Source: Tanytarsus gracilentus
Taxonomy: Eukaryota > Arthropoda > Insecta > Diptera > Chironomidae
Direction of reading: 5' to 3'
Length of the DNA stretch: 64,000 nucleotides
Assembly: GCA_038502055.1 (NCBI GenBank)
Contig: JAXRKN010000044.1
Coordinates: 1,770,001 to 1,834,000, forward strand
The notes under the pieces were generated by a model that did not search any database, was not told the origin of the DNA, and saw only the letters and a program-made list of their open reading frames with translations. Position 1 is the first letter of the stretch, and each line of letters starts with the position of its first letter. Positions 22,446-34,200 of this stretch are shown piece by piece. The position numbers and the translations under genes were made by a program.

Positions 22446-24078
22446 GATGAAGATTTTTAAAAAGTGAGAAAAAATAATACTTAGTTTTTTTTTAAATTAA
22501 TTATTTCAAAAACTTTTCTTTAGTTTTTTCTGTGTTTTGCTGTTGGCTGTTTCAGCTCAAGCTGCAGTGTTGACTTGTAGCTTCGATGGTACGCAAACAT
22601 CTGGATGCAACACTTATACTCTTTCACCAGTGACTCAAGTCAATGAAGACATTTCAGTTCCCAATGCACCGTTCACGCCATACACCGACAACATGACTAC
22701 ATATTTGAGTTTTGATCCATCTCAAGTTACAATTCAAGAATTTCCAAGAAAACTTTTCGGAATTTTTACAAACGTGAATTCTTTTCAAGCACAAAACATC
22801 TCAATGTCAGAACTCGGCACTGATTCGTTTTATAATTGCATAAATTTATATTCGATTTATATGATGTACAGCAATCTTGGTAACATTCGAGCTGGATTTG
22901 CAAGCACTTGTTATTTCGTCCAATCACTTTATATTTCCTATTCGAATATTGCATCGATCGATGAAAACGCTTTCCAAGGAATGTTGACTCTGCAAATGAT
23001 ATCTTTGTCCTATTCCGAACTCACTTGCATTCCACCATTGCTCTTTCAACCACTTAAAGGTCTTCATTCAATTGATTTATCATACAACAAGCTCACAGCA
23101 ATTCACTCTCAGCAATTTGCTGGATTAACGGGTCTTTATCAAATAAGTTTGATGGAAAATCAAATCGGCTACATTCCAAATTTTAATTTTGATAGAACTG
23201 GAACTGGTTATGGATCTTCATCGCTCAGTGTATCACTTTATAACAATCCAATTAGAGCGATTCATCCGCTCTTTATGACTTCACTCTACAATAACAGAAT
23301 TTTGGGAAGTAATTATTATGCGTACATTTATTTCATGCCTAGTGATCCACAAAATATTACAACTTGCATCAATCCAAATTATACGCAAACAATGACAAAT
23401 TATCCAGGCGATTTGTACACCATTGGTCAAACTTCTTATGACTGGATTCGCCAGAATACAACTTATCAATATTTGACAACTTGCTACTCAGATTTTACTG
23501 CGGTAATGGGATCTGACAGTTTAGTAAATTGTGGATCTGTTATTACCACAACAACAACTGTATCTCCAGGAGGTTCAACAACACCAGGTGGATCTGGAAG
23601 TGGTAGCGGTCAATGTGCAACCGATAAAATTTGTCGTTACTATCTCGATTGGAACAACACCTACACTTGCGTCATTGATGGTGCTGAAGGAACTGTGACT
23701 TCAATCTCTGGAGCTCATTATTTGTCTTTCGTCGACTCTGATGTTGCTCGTGTTTATTTCACTAATTCAAACTTGAACTTAGTTCCAAATATTCTCTTCC
23801 AAAAATTCATAAACTTGAAGTATCTTCACGTCGCTAACGCTGGCTTGAGTGTCATCAATGATCAGACCTTCAATGAATGTGGAAATTTGGAGCTTTTAGA
23901 TGCGAGTAACAATAACATTATTCATGTTGACGAGACAGCATTGAGAAACTGCACTAAATTGAGAGTCATCGACTTGACTGGAAATCAAATCAATTATGTC
24001 AGTGGTGGTTTGTATCAACTTGATCCAGCTTTGGAGAGAGTTCATCTCACTAGATTGGACGATTGGATTCTTGCCTAA
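22446..24078 (+). CDS. secreted leucine-rich-repeat protein, tandem copy 3
   Basis: Exons 22446-22462 and 22524-24078, phase 2, 523 residues; signal peptide as in copy 2. About ten substitutions separate it from copy 2, several in exposed LRR lines (H to S, S to N, G to E, N to Y, E to V), spread along the protein. Its 3' flank departs from the other copies immediately after the stop but keeps a short remnant around AATAAA (24167-24172) and the CGAGATCTGT string, so the duplication boundary lies close to the stop codon. Another AATAAA occurs at 24135. Confidence 0.9.
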
Positions 24079-27000
24079 ATAAAAAAATTAATTGAGTCAA
24101 TTGAACTCCCATAAATTTCTTCATATCCTAGAAGAATAAAAACGTGAAAATTAAATTTCATTGAAAAATAAAATTTTACTTCCGTTATCATCAAACGAGA
24201 TCTGTATTACTTTAAACAATTCTTTCAGCTATTGAAAACACTTTAAGACTAGTTTTGTTGATATTTATCTATTCAATATTTTTTTAATAAAGAATGTCTG
24301 CTTTTCCACGCGCTTTTTAAGCATCGTCATGCTTTCGATGAGTTTTATTTTTTTATCAGAAAAATATAATTGAAAAGATGTTTTTCAACTAAGCTGAAAA
24401 TATATGTTTGTCGTGTTTCTACTTTGAAATATAAAATTTAAAAAATATTTTGATCTTAAAAAATTTTAAATGACTTTTCAGTTTATTCACTTAATGAAGT
24501 TAAATTTTAAACTTTTTTAAAAATCTTATTGGAAATTTAGGCGATTCTCAAACTTAAAATCCAAGACACATTTGAAAAGCACAATGAAATTTTGTGTCTC
24601 TACTGTAAAAAGTTTGAGAACCACAATTGAGAAATGTTTCAGAATCTTTTGCAAAATTTTCATTAATAAATTTTTAATCCATTTCAATAACTAAAAATTC
24701 ACCTAAAACTTTTAAAATTTTATTTTCTTACCATTTAATACAAATATAGTTTAAAAGTAATTTTTAAACACTGAAATTAAAAAAAATCATGCACGTGTGA
24801 CTCTCAATCTATTTTATCAACATCATGACAATAATCGAGTGGCATCATGGAGCGCCAAAAAAAAATTAAAAGAACAAAGAAAAAATAAAGAAGTTATTTT
24901 GTCGATCAATTTGTCAAACTAAAATTTACCTCACAATGGAGTTGTTTTGACATCATCCAGGCACACAAGCACGCATGTTGCGGTCAACGGAGAAAATTTA
25001 TTTCGCCTCGTTTACAATTTAAATTTATTTTCTCTAGAATTCAATGCCAACCAGCAGCGCCTCTAATTGATGGAGATTAATCAATTAAATAATTACTTCA
25101 TGTTCTTCGTGGCTTCTTCGCTTTCTCTCTCACATCCCGCCATGAGTATTTTGTTACACTCTTTGTGGGCTCGATTACCTTCATAAACGCATAATGATCT
25201 TCAGGTTTTGTATAGGAAAAATTGATTTTGAACATTTATTAAATTTTTAACGGCAGCATTTTTTATTGTTTCTCATTAATTAATTTTGAGGCTCTTAAAG
25301 TGTGAGATAACTCATTATGTTAAGTGTGTCCTATCGATTAAAGTTCGAAATTTTAAACACCAAATTTATCTAATAGCGGGAAGTGCACCACCTTCACTTA
25401 ATCCAACTTCACACACCGCACCTAAGCATTCATCACGCAATATTGTGAGAGATTTCTCCATGAGAGATTTCACGGTAGTCAAAAGTGAAAAATTGGATCA
25501 AAAATCTAAGTGAAAATATTTTCAAAAAAATACTTTCACACCAACAATGGCCGAACTGAAAACTGAAAGGAATCAAATTCGTTAAGGAGAGAGAATTAAA
25601 TAGAAAGAAATGGGTGGAAGTAAATGGCACTTTGACAAATTGAAACTCATTAATATGAACGCCAGGTAAGCGAGTTGAAATTGTTCGCTTGCGCACCCGC
25701 TGTTGAATTTCTTTCATTCGTTGATAAAAATCAGGTTTGGAATTAATTTTCAATTTCACATTTTGTGGTTGAGAAAAATAGAAATTTAAATTTTGTAACA
25801 ATTGAGAGTTCTTAAGAATTTTTCAAAGAAATGTTTTGTTGTAATTTTTAAAGAGGACTTTGAGGGATGACAATTTAAAAATCTAAAAGGCTCAAAAATT
25901 CAAGTTTGTATTTTTTAATACTAAAAGTATCAATTTTTTCACATTGTCAATTAGTAAATCGGAAAAAAATCATTTCCGGCATCTCATTCTTGTGCATTCA
26001 TTATCAAATTGTTACTCACAAACAGCAGAAGTTAAAAAATCACTGCAAAAGTGCTTTTGCATGGTAATTTGCGGCATGTTTTTGCTCTCTTCAGCGGCAG
26101 TGATGATAATTGAGTAGATGAGAGCAAAAAGTGATGATTTTATGGCATGAAGAGATGAAATGAGCTTGAAGATGAAAATGAAATGCTCGAAGGAAGTTTC
26201 AGGGGTAATTTTGAGTGGTTGCTTTGGAGGTCTTTAGAGTGACATGCGAGTTAATTTTAATTTTAAATTAAAAGTTTTGAAATTCAATTTTTGATCAATT
26301 TTAAAATTATTTTTAGTTAAAATTAAAAAATCTGAAACTTTCTTTAATTTACTTTTTATCATCAATTAATTAATGACGAATTGAAAAATTTGCAAAACCC
26401 CTGAAATTAATTTAAATCCTAATTAAATCTACATTAAAAAATCCTTCAAGACCATAAAAAATCCTCGAAAAGAAAATTGCGAAGAAGCCGTGATTGTTTG
26501 TTACCCTGCTCGCATCCACAACATAAAAAAACTGTATGCGCACGGTATATTTGAGTTAATTAGAAGCTTCAGCATGATGATCTGACTATTATCGCTGAAA
26601 TAAGTATAGAGCGGCGTTCGTCTCTCATGTCTTGTCTTCATATTCACTTCTTTAAATCTTTCCTTTCATGCCTCTTTTTCGCTGCTGCTCTCTCGCTCTT
26701 CACACCTCACAGGCGAATGTGAACACTCTTTTTTCCCCTTTTTTATACTTTTTTGGATTAGTTTCTGTTACATATGTGTGAGGGAATTGTGTAAAAGTAC
26801 GGTAGAAAAATTTTTATTTAAATTATTTCTTTCGATAAAACCCTTCGAAAATACAATAACATTTGGAGAAAAAAAAACAAATTTTAATTTATATTCATTT
26901 AAGTGTAATACAAATATCAGGTAAGAAAAAAATTAAATTACATAAAATTTGTTAAATTAAAGTCAAATTTTTAAAATTTAGATATTAAAACAAGAAACGG

Positions 27001-27689
27001 ACTATTAGAAGCTGATGGAAATGAATTTAAATTATTGAGGAAAAGAAATTTCAGAAAATAACGTAACAAGTGAAGAGAAGGAAGACAATAATAACACAGA
27101 ATGGACGACGAGTGAATAAAGTAAACTAAGAAAGATTTGGAAATGCAATCGCAATTTAACATGAACGCAACAAGAAACTCAAAATTCCTTGAATGGAGAT
27201 GGCGATTGATGAACTCAATCGAAAGGTGAGGTAAAAGTTGAAGAAAAAAATAAAGATTTTTCCATTTAATTTCTAGCACGGAAATGAAAGACAGAGAAAC
27301 AAAAGAAAACAAATGAGACGGAAATCGAGAGGAATCAGTTCGTTGACGAGAAGGAAAAGGAATGGTGGAGAAGCAAGGACATGGAATAAACGAGATCCTT
27401 TAATTCGGGACAATAAAAAAAACACGTCCATCTTCACCTTGGATAAATAAATAAAAACTTGAATAAAATGAAAATAAAATAGATAATGATTTATGAAAAA
27501 GACAAATTTTTTTAAAGTTAATAAAATATAGAAAATAAACGGTAATAAAAAGTTCATAACGCATATTAGAATTGAATTTGATGGGGCTTTAAAAATTAAT
27601 AAAATGTAAAAAAAAAAATAGAAAATTAAATGCAAAAAACTAAAGAAAATTTACATTTATATGTTAAAAGTTTGAAAGGAAAAAGTATT
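24079..27689. other. intergenic desert, left part
   Basis: AT-rich, with no supportable gene. The minus-strand open frames at 25433-25801, 26971-27312 and 27273-27635 have biased low-complexity compositions. The interval 26990-27420 is strikingly purine-rich on the + strand. Confidence 0.55.
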
Positions 27690-28237
27690 AAATAAAATAG
27701 TTAAAAAAAATTTTAACCCACTTCTATTTAGTACATTCCGCACGGAAAAGTATAAAATAAAATAAAATCAGTATAAAGACTATTTTTGATATATTTTTTT
27801 CCATTGAGTATAAACAAAATTTTGATTTTTTCTTATCGTGAGATATTTTAAACATGGATGCATGTAATCTTGAATGGAATGAAAACTAATTAAAGAAAAA
27901 ATAAAGAAGTGTTTAAATAATTAAACAAAAAATTAACAATTAAAAAATATATTTAAAAAAATAAACACTTAGCAACATGCACATCAAAAATATCCGCCCC
28001 CCTTCTTTATTTTGTTCTTTATTCCAGTTTTCTTCCATTCAAGTATTCATGACTCGCATGTTTAAAATATCTCACGATACAGCAAATAATATCAAAATTT
28101 TGTTTGATGTACTCAATGGGTAAACAAAATATATCAAAATATCAGTCTTTATACTGATTTTATTTTATTTTATACTTTTCCGTGCGGAATGTACTAAATA
28201 GAAGTGGGTTTTAAAATTTTTTTTAACTATTTTATTT
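27690..28237. repeat. long inverted repeat: two ~220-bp arms, ~92-bp loop
   Basis: Left arm 27690-27909 and right arm 28002-28237 are reverse complements with few mismatches; long exact blocks include cttctatttagtacattccg and ttccgtgcggaatgtactaa-type complements, and the kgagatattttaaacatg segment. A further 8-bp pairing, aagtgttt with aaacactt, closes the loop. There is no coding capacity and no clear target-site duplication. It may be a foldback-type mobile element, or, if transcribed, a long hairpin RNA that would feed the Dicer-2 siRNA pathway. Confidence 0.8.
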
Positions 28238-29639
28238 ATGATGTGACTTTGCCTTCGCGCAGCCACCTTCGATGAATGTGCGGTGCAGTTTTTGATGCAT
28301 GCTGAAAAAGCAGCATAAGCCTGCTCTGATGGCGAATCAAGTGCGAGCGAAAAAGAGAGTTTGAGAAAATTGATCAAGGGGTGGAAATTGTTAATAAAAA
28401 ATTTAAAATTATTTAACGTCCAAAATTTATTCAAAATTGAGAAAACTTAATTTTTAAAAATTTAATTAATTTTTTTTCGCGTGGCATTTTAAAGGGAGTA
28501 AACGAAAGGTGAACATAATGAAAGTAATTTATGAAGTTTTATAAAGATTTATGGATGGAAGTTGGCACACACATAACATGCCAGGGATTTCGAGCATGTG
28601 GGAAACGAACATTTTCGCAATTGCGATAAAGAAGTAAGAAATTGATAATTATAAGAAATTTTATTGCTTTTAATATCTCGAGTGCAGCATCGCTCCATCG
28701 GTCATAATTTTTTTTCGATAGTAATGAGCTTTAATGATGGGTCTCACATCATATGACGATGACGAAAGAGATAAAAGAGTGCGTGCAGGGCAATAAATTT
28801 AAATTGGATTCTGATCTTCATGCGATCGCTCGATGATCGTCGTCGGCATCTATAAGGATGAGAAATAAATTTGAGATTGTGTGAATTGATGAGACAAAAA
28901 AGTTTGGATTTGATATAATTTTAGCGGTTTTTAAACAAGGGGTGGAACCTTAGGTCTATAATTAATTTTGATTTTATTTAATAAATTTTGAAATTCATAA
29001 AAAATTTTCACATTGATCCTCGCGATTTAGTGTCCACCCCTTGTTTTTTAAATTTTCAAAGTAAATATCCAACAATTACAAATGCACTAGATAGATAAAT
29101 GGATGCAATTCGCTAAATTGATTGGATTTTCATGCAAACCCTCAAGGCGACACGCTTCCATTGCATCTGTGTGCACATCTCGAGAATAGAGTGCATCGAA
29201 TTTAAAATGACTCAATCTTGTCTTCTCTCAATCATTGCTTACGCACGAATTTCTCATCATGAGCTTTTAATAATTTTTAGCTCAACTCGAGAGACGTGAA
29301 AATTTACCGCAACACATGACGAAGCGTTGGAAGATGATCATTAAAAGACGAGCGATTTCAACGATGAACCGCAGAAAATATTTTTGGATGCTATTGTGTG
29401 GCAAAATAAGTGATGGAAGACACAATGAGAGAATTTAGAGCAGCGGAGGAAGTTTTGGGTAATTAACCGAAGAAAATTTAAAAGATTTGCTGTTTTAGCA
29501 AAAACAGTTAGCGACAAATCGTGACGAGGTTTGAGAGATTCAGAGGGTGATGAACTCAGGTGCTTTGGCATCAAATAAATCAATTAAAGTCCACCTGAAA
29601 AAGTTGAAAAGTCAAAACTCAATTTTACTTCCTCAATTT
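28238..29639. other. intergenic sequence with one hairpin element
   Basis: No gene. The segment 28240-28350 is richer in G and C than its surroundings and might be regulatory. A short hairpin element lies at 28928-29052. Confidence 0.5.
28928..29052. repeat. short hairpin element, GGGGTGGAAACT family
   Basis: One of the clearest copies: left end ttaaacaaggggtggaac, right end gtgtccaccccttgttttttaa, about 20 bp of near-perfect pairing around an AT-rich centre. Confidence 0.6.
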
Positions 29640-29645
29640 TTTATT
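29640..29645 (-). terminator. poly(A) signal of the small unnamed gene
   Basis: AATAAA on the minus strand, 26 nt past the TAA of the 82-codon gene, in a conventional position. Confidence 0.6.
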
Positions 29646-29671
29646 TCCTCCAAAATTCCAATCAACTCTTT

Positions 29672-29920
29672 TTAAAAGTAACGAATGCCACATTTATCGA
29701 CCATCTCTTGATAGTAGACATCGGCCGAATTTGCAGTTCTACGCTTGAGGTTCCAAGTGTTTTTCACTTCGGTGGTGCTCGTGTACGTGATGATCGGTCG
29801 AGAGCTCCAGAAGAGATATTGCGATGGCGTGCAGAGCGATGGACCACAGTAGGGACGATCGGGACCACAGACTTGATGCGTGATGATCTTCTTGCAGAGG
29901 TTTGGGTGGCTGCACGACAT
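29672..29920 (-). CDS. small Cys-rich protein of unknown function, 82 aa
   Basis: A complete single-exon ORF beginning MSCSHPNLCKK and ending DKCGIRYF. It has no signal peptide or membrane segment. Cys residues cluster in the first half (CSHPNLC, QVCGPDRPYCGPSLC with a GPxxPxCGP motif); the second half is polar and aromatic (YLFWSSRPIITYTSTTEVK, then NTWNLKRRTANSADVYYQEM). Its codons are strikingly GC-ending (CTC, ATC, AAG), in contrast to the AT-rich DNA on both sides, and AATAAA follows 26 nt after the stop. It overlaps longer shadow frames, but only this one has sensible composition and flanking signals. I cannot assign a family. It stands alone in the desert between LRR3 and the T-box gene, with no neighbour that hints at function. 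The chance that it is a real gene is high; the role is unknown. Confidence 0.75.
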   Translation of the reverse strand: MSCSHPNLCKKIITHQVCGPDRPYCGPSLCTPSQYLFWSSRPIITYTSTTEVKNTWNLKRRTANSADVYYQEMVDKCGIRYF

Positions 29921-30011
29921 GATTGATGGATAAATTTAGAGAATGATGTTGATCGAACGAGAGTTTGATGTTGAATGAAAAAATTTAAGATGAGTGAAAA
30001 TTTCAAAGGTT

Positions 30012-30016
30012 ACTGA
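30012..30016 (-). promoter_or_regulatory. possible initiator of the small unnamed gene
   Basis: TCAGT on the minus strand, about 95 nt upstream of the ATG at 29920. It has no clear TATA box. Weak evidence. Confidence 0.25.
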
Positions 30017-30514
30017 GATGAAAAATTAATTTAATTTTTACTCAAAAAATCTTTCTGTTTCACTAAATCGCCAACATTTCCCTCCTCATTTGCATGTTTT
30101 CAATTTTCTCTCTTAAAATTATTTCAACCTTAATCGTCACAAAATTATTTTCCTCATACGCAATCACTTCACATCATCATTATCATCGAAAAATTCAGTC
30201 CGAGACATGAATCAAAGTGAAAATGCCGGCCGTGATCTGATGAAATGAGAGGAAGGAAAAATTTTAATGAACAATTCGCAAATTAATGCGAGAGAGGGAA
30301 AAGATGAAAAGTTTTGTTCCGCCCGTTAATCAATTGATGTCATTACACACTTCAATCAAGTTGTGCCTTCATAAATTAAAATTGCGTCGATTATTGTAAT
30401 TTGATGAAGTTTTTTTCTTCAAGATATTGAAGTGAAAATTTGTGCGTTGAATATTTTTTGTGGTGGAGACGAAATGTCTGAAAAATTTCAAAATTTTTTG
30501 TTTAATTTTTTGGC

Positions 30515-30598
30515 ATTTTAAGTTACATGCGAATATATGCGGTATAAAGTCAAAATTTATCAGCATGCCACCGCATATATTCGCATGTTACTTGAAAA
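30515..30598. repeat. hairpin with ~30-bp stem
   Basis: The arms gttacatgcgaatatatgcgg and its near-exact complement ccgcatatattcgcatgtta surround a 26-nt loop, and pairing extends outward through the tttaag/cttgaaa flanks. The stem carries the dispersed ATGCGAATATATGCGG-type motif. The size would suit a miRNA precursor, but the motif also occurs elsewhere in non-hairpin settings, so a repeat origin is as likely. Confidence 0.55.
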
Positions 30599-31153
30599 GT
30601 CGAAATTTTTTTAACCTGCTGCAAAATAAACCTTGAATTGATCTCTTAAAATTTTCGCCCTGCCGCAGATCGAGCGCGACCGCAAATTTATTCACAATTT
30701 CTGACGCTTTATTATCATCTTTATTGTTAAATAATTTGCGCCGTCTCTTTTATCATGCAGCTATCATCGCATTCACTTGCGGTGCTGCATCTAAAAGGGA
30801 AGGGAAAAGCTCGCTGGAGGTGGAGAGTCGAGTGGCATAAAAATTGCGCAAAAAATATTAAAAGCGAATGCGCTTGAGGGCATTGAGGAAAAAATTTCTT
30901 CCACTGCATCTCTTCATCATGGTTGTTGTTGCACTTCGGCTGCATCTCACAAATTTTGATTGCGCGCGGTGCTCTTTTTATTATACTTTTCTTTCACGGC
31001 ACTGGACTTTGTGTCGGCAAAATTTCAAACGATTCTTGGCCGCGGCAGGAGAAGAGAGAATTGCAGAAAATCCACGCCTTCTTTTGATACCTTTCGATAG
31101 CTGTTAGAGAAGTTGAGAAAATAATGCGAGGAAAAGAGTTGAAATGGAGTTTT

Positions 31154-31273
31154 TGTGGGTCTAAAAATTCCTGGATTTTTGGATTTTAAAATTTAGTTCA
31201 AAATTCAAAAAAATGTGGGTCTAAAAATTCCTGGAATTTTGGATTTTAAAATATTATTCAAAATTCAAAAAAT
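31154..31273. repeat. tandem duplication, two 60-bp units
   Basis: Two consecutive copies start tgtgggtctaaaaattcctg (31154 and 31214) and differ at only a few positions. Confidence 0.85.
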
Positions 31274-34200
31274 TTAAAACAATTCAGAATTTTTTTAAAA
31301 TTTTATGATCTCGCAAAGTTCTTCCTCCGAGTGACTCAATCCCGATTTCGATCGTCTATTCGAAAATTTTCAAATGGCGTAAATTGATCGCACAATTCTC
31401 GAAGTTATATAAATTATCCATTTGATTTATTGCACTCTATGAATATTTTTTTCTCTGCCTATGAGCGCCGAAAGTTTGCAGACTGCAATTTTGCTTGCAG
31501 CACCTGATTAGGAAGTTTATGAGTGAATGAATAGCATTTAGCATAATTTTCAATTTTTCATAAATAAATTTCGTGGAAATTTAAGGACCTTGAGGGTGTT
31601 TTAGAGCCACCAAAATTTAAAATTATGAACGGCGATGAAAATAAAAACATAAATTGAATTTTAAAATATTAAAGTGAGCTAATTGAATGTTAACTAGAAA
31701 ACCTCGAGGCTTCAGGTGGATTAAAAAATTCACTCAAAATATTTACTCTCAACATCATCTAATGCCACAAAATTAATTTTAAATCGAAAACACAGAAACT
31801 TGTAATTTTTTATCGACTTAAATTCTCGAGAGATTAATATCAATCGCATGGTGTTTTGAGGTTTTTTATAAGTCCTCAACAACAAAAGGCGACGTTCTAC
31901 AAAAGGAGTTAAATACAAGGCATGGCACACTTGATACATTTCATTAAACGGACGAAGCGGCAAAAATTCTTTTCATCTCTTTTCTTTCTCCATTCACGCC
32001 GCAACAAACAATGGAACTAAAAGATTTTTTCTCTCTCTCTTTCGCTACCAAAACGCATCTCGCACAAAAGAACAATTTTTCAAAAAAAAGATATTATTAA
32101 TTTCATTTTTTCGCTCTTTCTTGATGTTGTTAATCAAAAATGCTGTAATTTCAACATGACGGTGGTTGGTGAGTGTTATCAAAATCATTATGATTGAAGG
32201 ATACATGAAAAGGTGAAATTTATTATCCTTTAATGATGCTGCGTTCGCACTAATTAAGGTGAAATTAAGAACTGAGGCATTCGCGATCATCAATCAGGTG
32301 CAACCATGAGAATATTTGGAAGATTAAAAAACATTTTTTCTCTTCCTCGCATGCATTTAGAAAAATGCGAATTCTTTTTAGCTTTTGACTAATTTAAATT
32401 TTAATTCAGAATCAAAAGAAACTCCGCCGATAATAATTTCAATCTAAATTCTCATTACTATCAAATTGCCATGTCGAAGTTGTTAATAATTCTTATCCTT
32501 CCATTTTTATTCGCTGAAAGCCACTCGTTAAGTCACAATCATCAACGTAATAATTTAAGAAAAGGATCAAAAGCTGAAAGAGTTTTCATTGGCGCATCTC
32601 TCACTCGTGTTAAGCTCAGCATATGATTATCGGCGTAAAACGTAATCGAAAAGAGATAATTAGGGATTTACACCTGCCATGCGATCAACAACTGCCATCG
32701 TCAAATTAGCTTGTTGAATTTCCTTGAATTTAAAATTAAAAAATGAATTAAAATCCGAAAGAGTTGAGGATGAAAAGGTTTTGTGAAAATTGCAAGGGAT
32801 AGAAATAAATTTGAAAAATTAGCATGCTTCCGCATGTATGCGAAAATGGATTAAAATTGAGTCCAATTTTACTATAACTAAAACACTCAATAAACCACAC
32901 CTTGAGGTTAAATGCACTTCAATTTCGAAATTGCTCATCTGATAAATTAATTTTTAATGTTCGAAGCCAAGTGCATTGATTGTTCATAATTTTTTTGAAG
33001 TCTCTTTTCTCATATTAAAAACACATAAATAATAATTTTCTCTCTCAACTCTGCCGCATATAATATCAAATTCGCTAATCTCTTGGCGTTAATGCTCGCC
33101 TTTTATAACAATTTTTTACCTCATTCATTTCGCCTCGCAGCTCTATGAAAACGCAGGGCGACCCGAGTTGAAGCGCGATATGTTGGAAGATTAATTTAGG
33201 TTTATTACGAGAATGAGCTAATACACTATAATTTGAGTGAATTCTCTCGCTCACTTTTTACATGCGGTTGTTTGAATTTATTGCAAACTAAAAGCGTTGC
33301 CTTCCTGCCCGCAACAACACTCACTCATTCATCCGGTGGTTCAAAAGGTTTATTGATGAAGCAGAAAATATAAAAATGGTGAATTTGTTTAAAATTGAGA
33401 ATTGAATAAATAAAATATAAAAATGTTAATAAATTATTGAGTTAATAGTAAAAATTGTCCTCATCTGTTTTTACTATTTTCCATTATAATAAAAAATAGT
33501 TTTATTTTTCTCATCTTCCATAATTTTACTAAACAAACATATCCGCAAAATATGCATGAAGAATATTTTTAATAAAAACGTAGATGTGATTTATTTAGTT
33601 TAAGTTCTCCTTTCTACGTCCAATTCAATTTGAAATTTTCCTCGTTATATTATGAAGGGAGGAGAAAATATCAAATAAGGAAAATCTACGGAATCACATA
33701 CACACACAGTGGATCTAGGATGAAGAAATAATAAAATCCTCGTGGAGATGAGAAAGGACAATAAAAACAAATTCACCATGAGAGAGAGAAATTTGCTAAA
33801 GAAAAATGAATCAGTGAAATGTGAGTACAGGCAGGGATGGCAAAACTTGACCTTAAAATATTCAAAAGAAAAATTAAAAATTATTTAAATTTACAATTTC
33901 GATCCTTCACTGTCAAAAATCAAGACTGACCCTCCCTCAAACGATTTTCAGCTCTACCTTTCTCATTTTCTTCACATCTCCAACAAAAACCCGACAAGAA
34001 AGATGAAAAATTTCCATTTGAAAATTATATTTTCTCCGAGTACATTTAGCAGAATCCGAAAAGGACATTTGTCATGAAGGAGAGTTGGAAAAATATTCAA
34101 AATATGAAGTTTGCATACATAAAACTTTTATAGCATTATCATTATTGAATTATGGTCTAAGACTATCTTCTTGCATTCACCGGATTTTTCTTCCGAAAGA

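Noticed and set aside
25433..25801. 122-codon minus-strand ORF downstream of LRR3
   Set aside because: Low-complexity Phe-rich sequence, no flanking signals or conserved motif seen.
26971..27635. Two overlapping minus-strand ORFs of 113 and 120 codons
   Set aside because: Composition is Phe/Leu/Ser-rich because the + strand is purine-rich; no motif, no splice or promoter support.
29708..30006. Longer frames overlapping the small gene on both strands
   Set aside because: Arg/Ser-rich shadows of the GC-rich coding strand; only the 29672-29920 frame has coding-like codons and a matching poly(A) signal.
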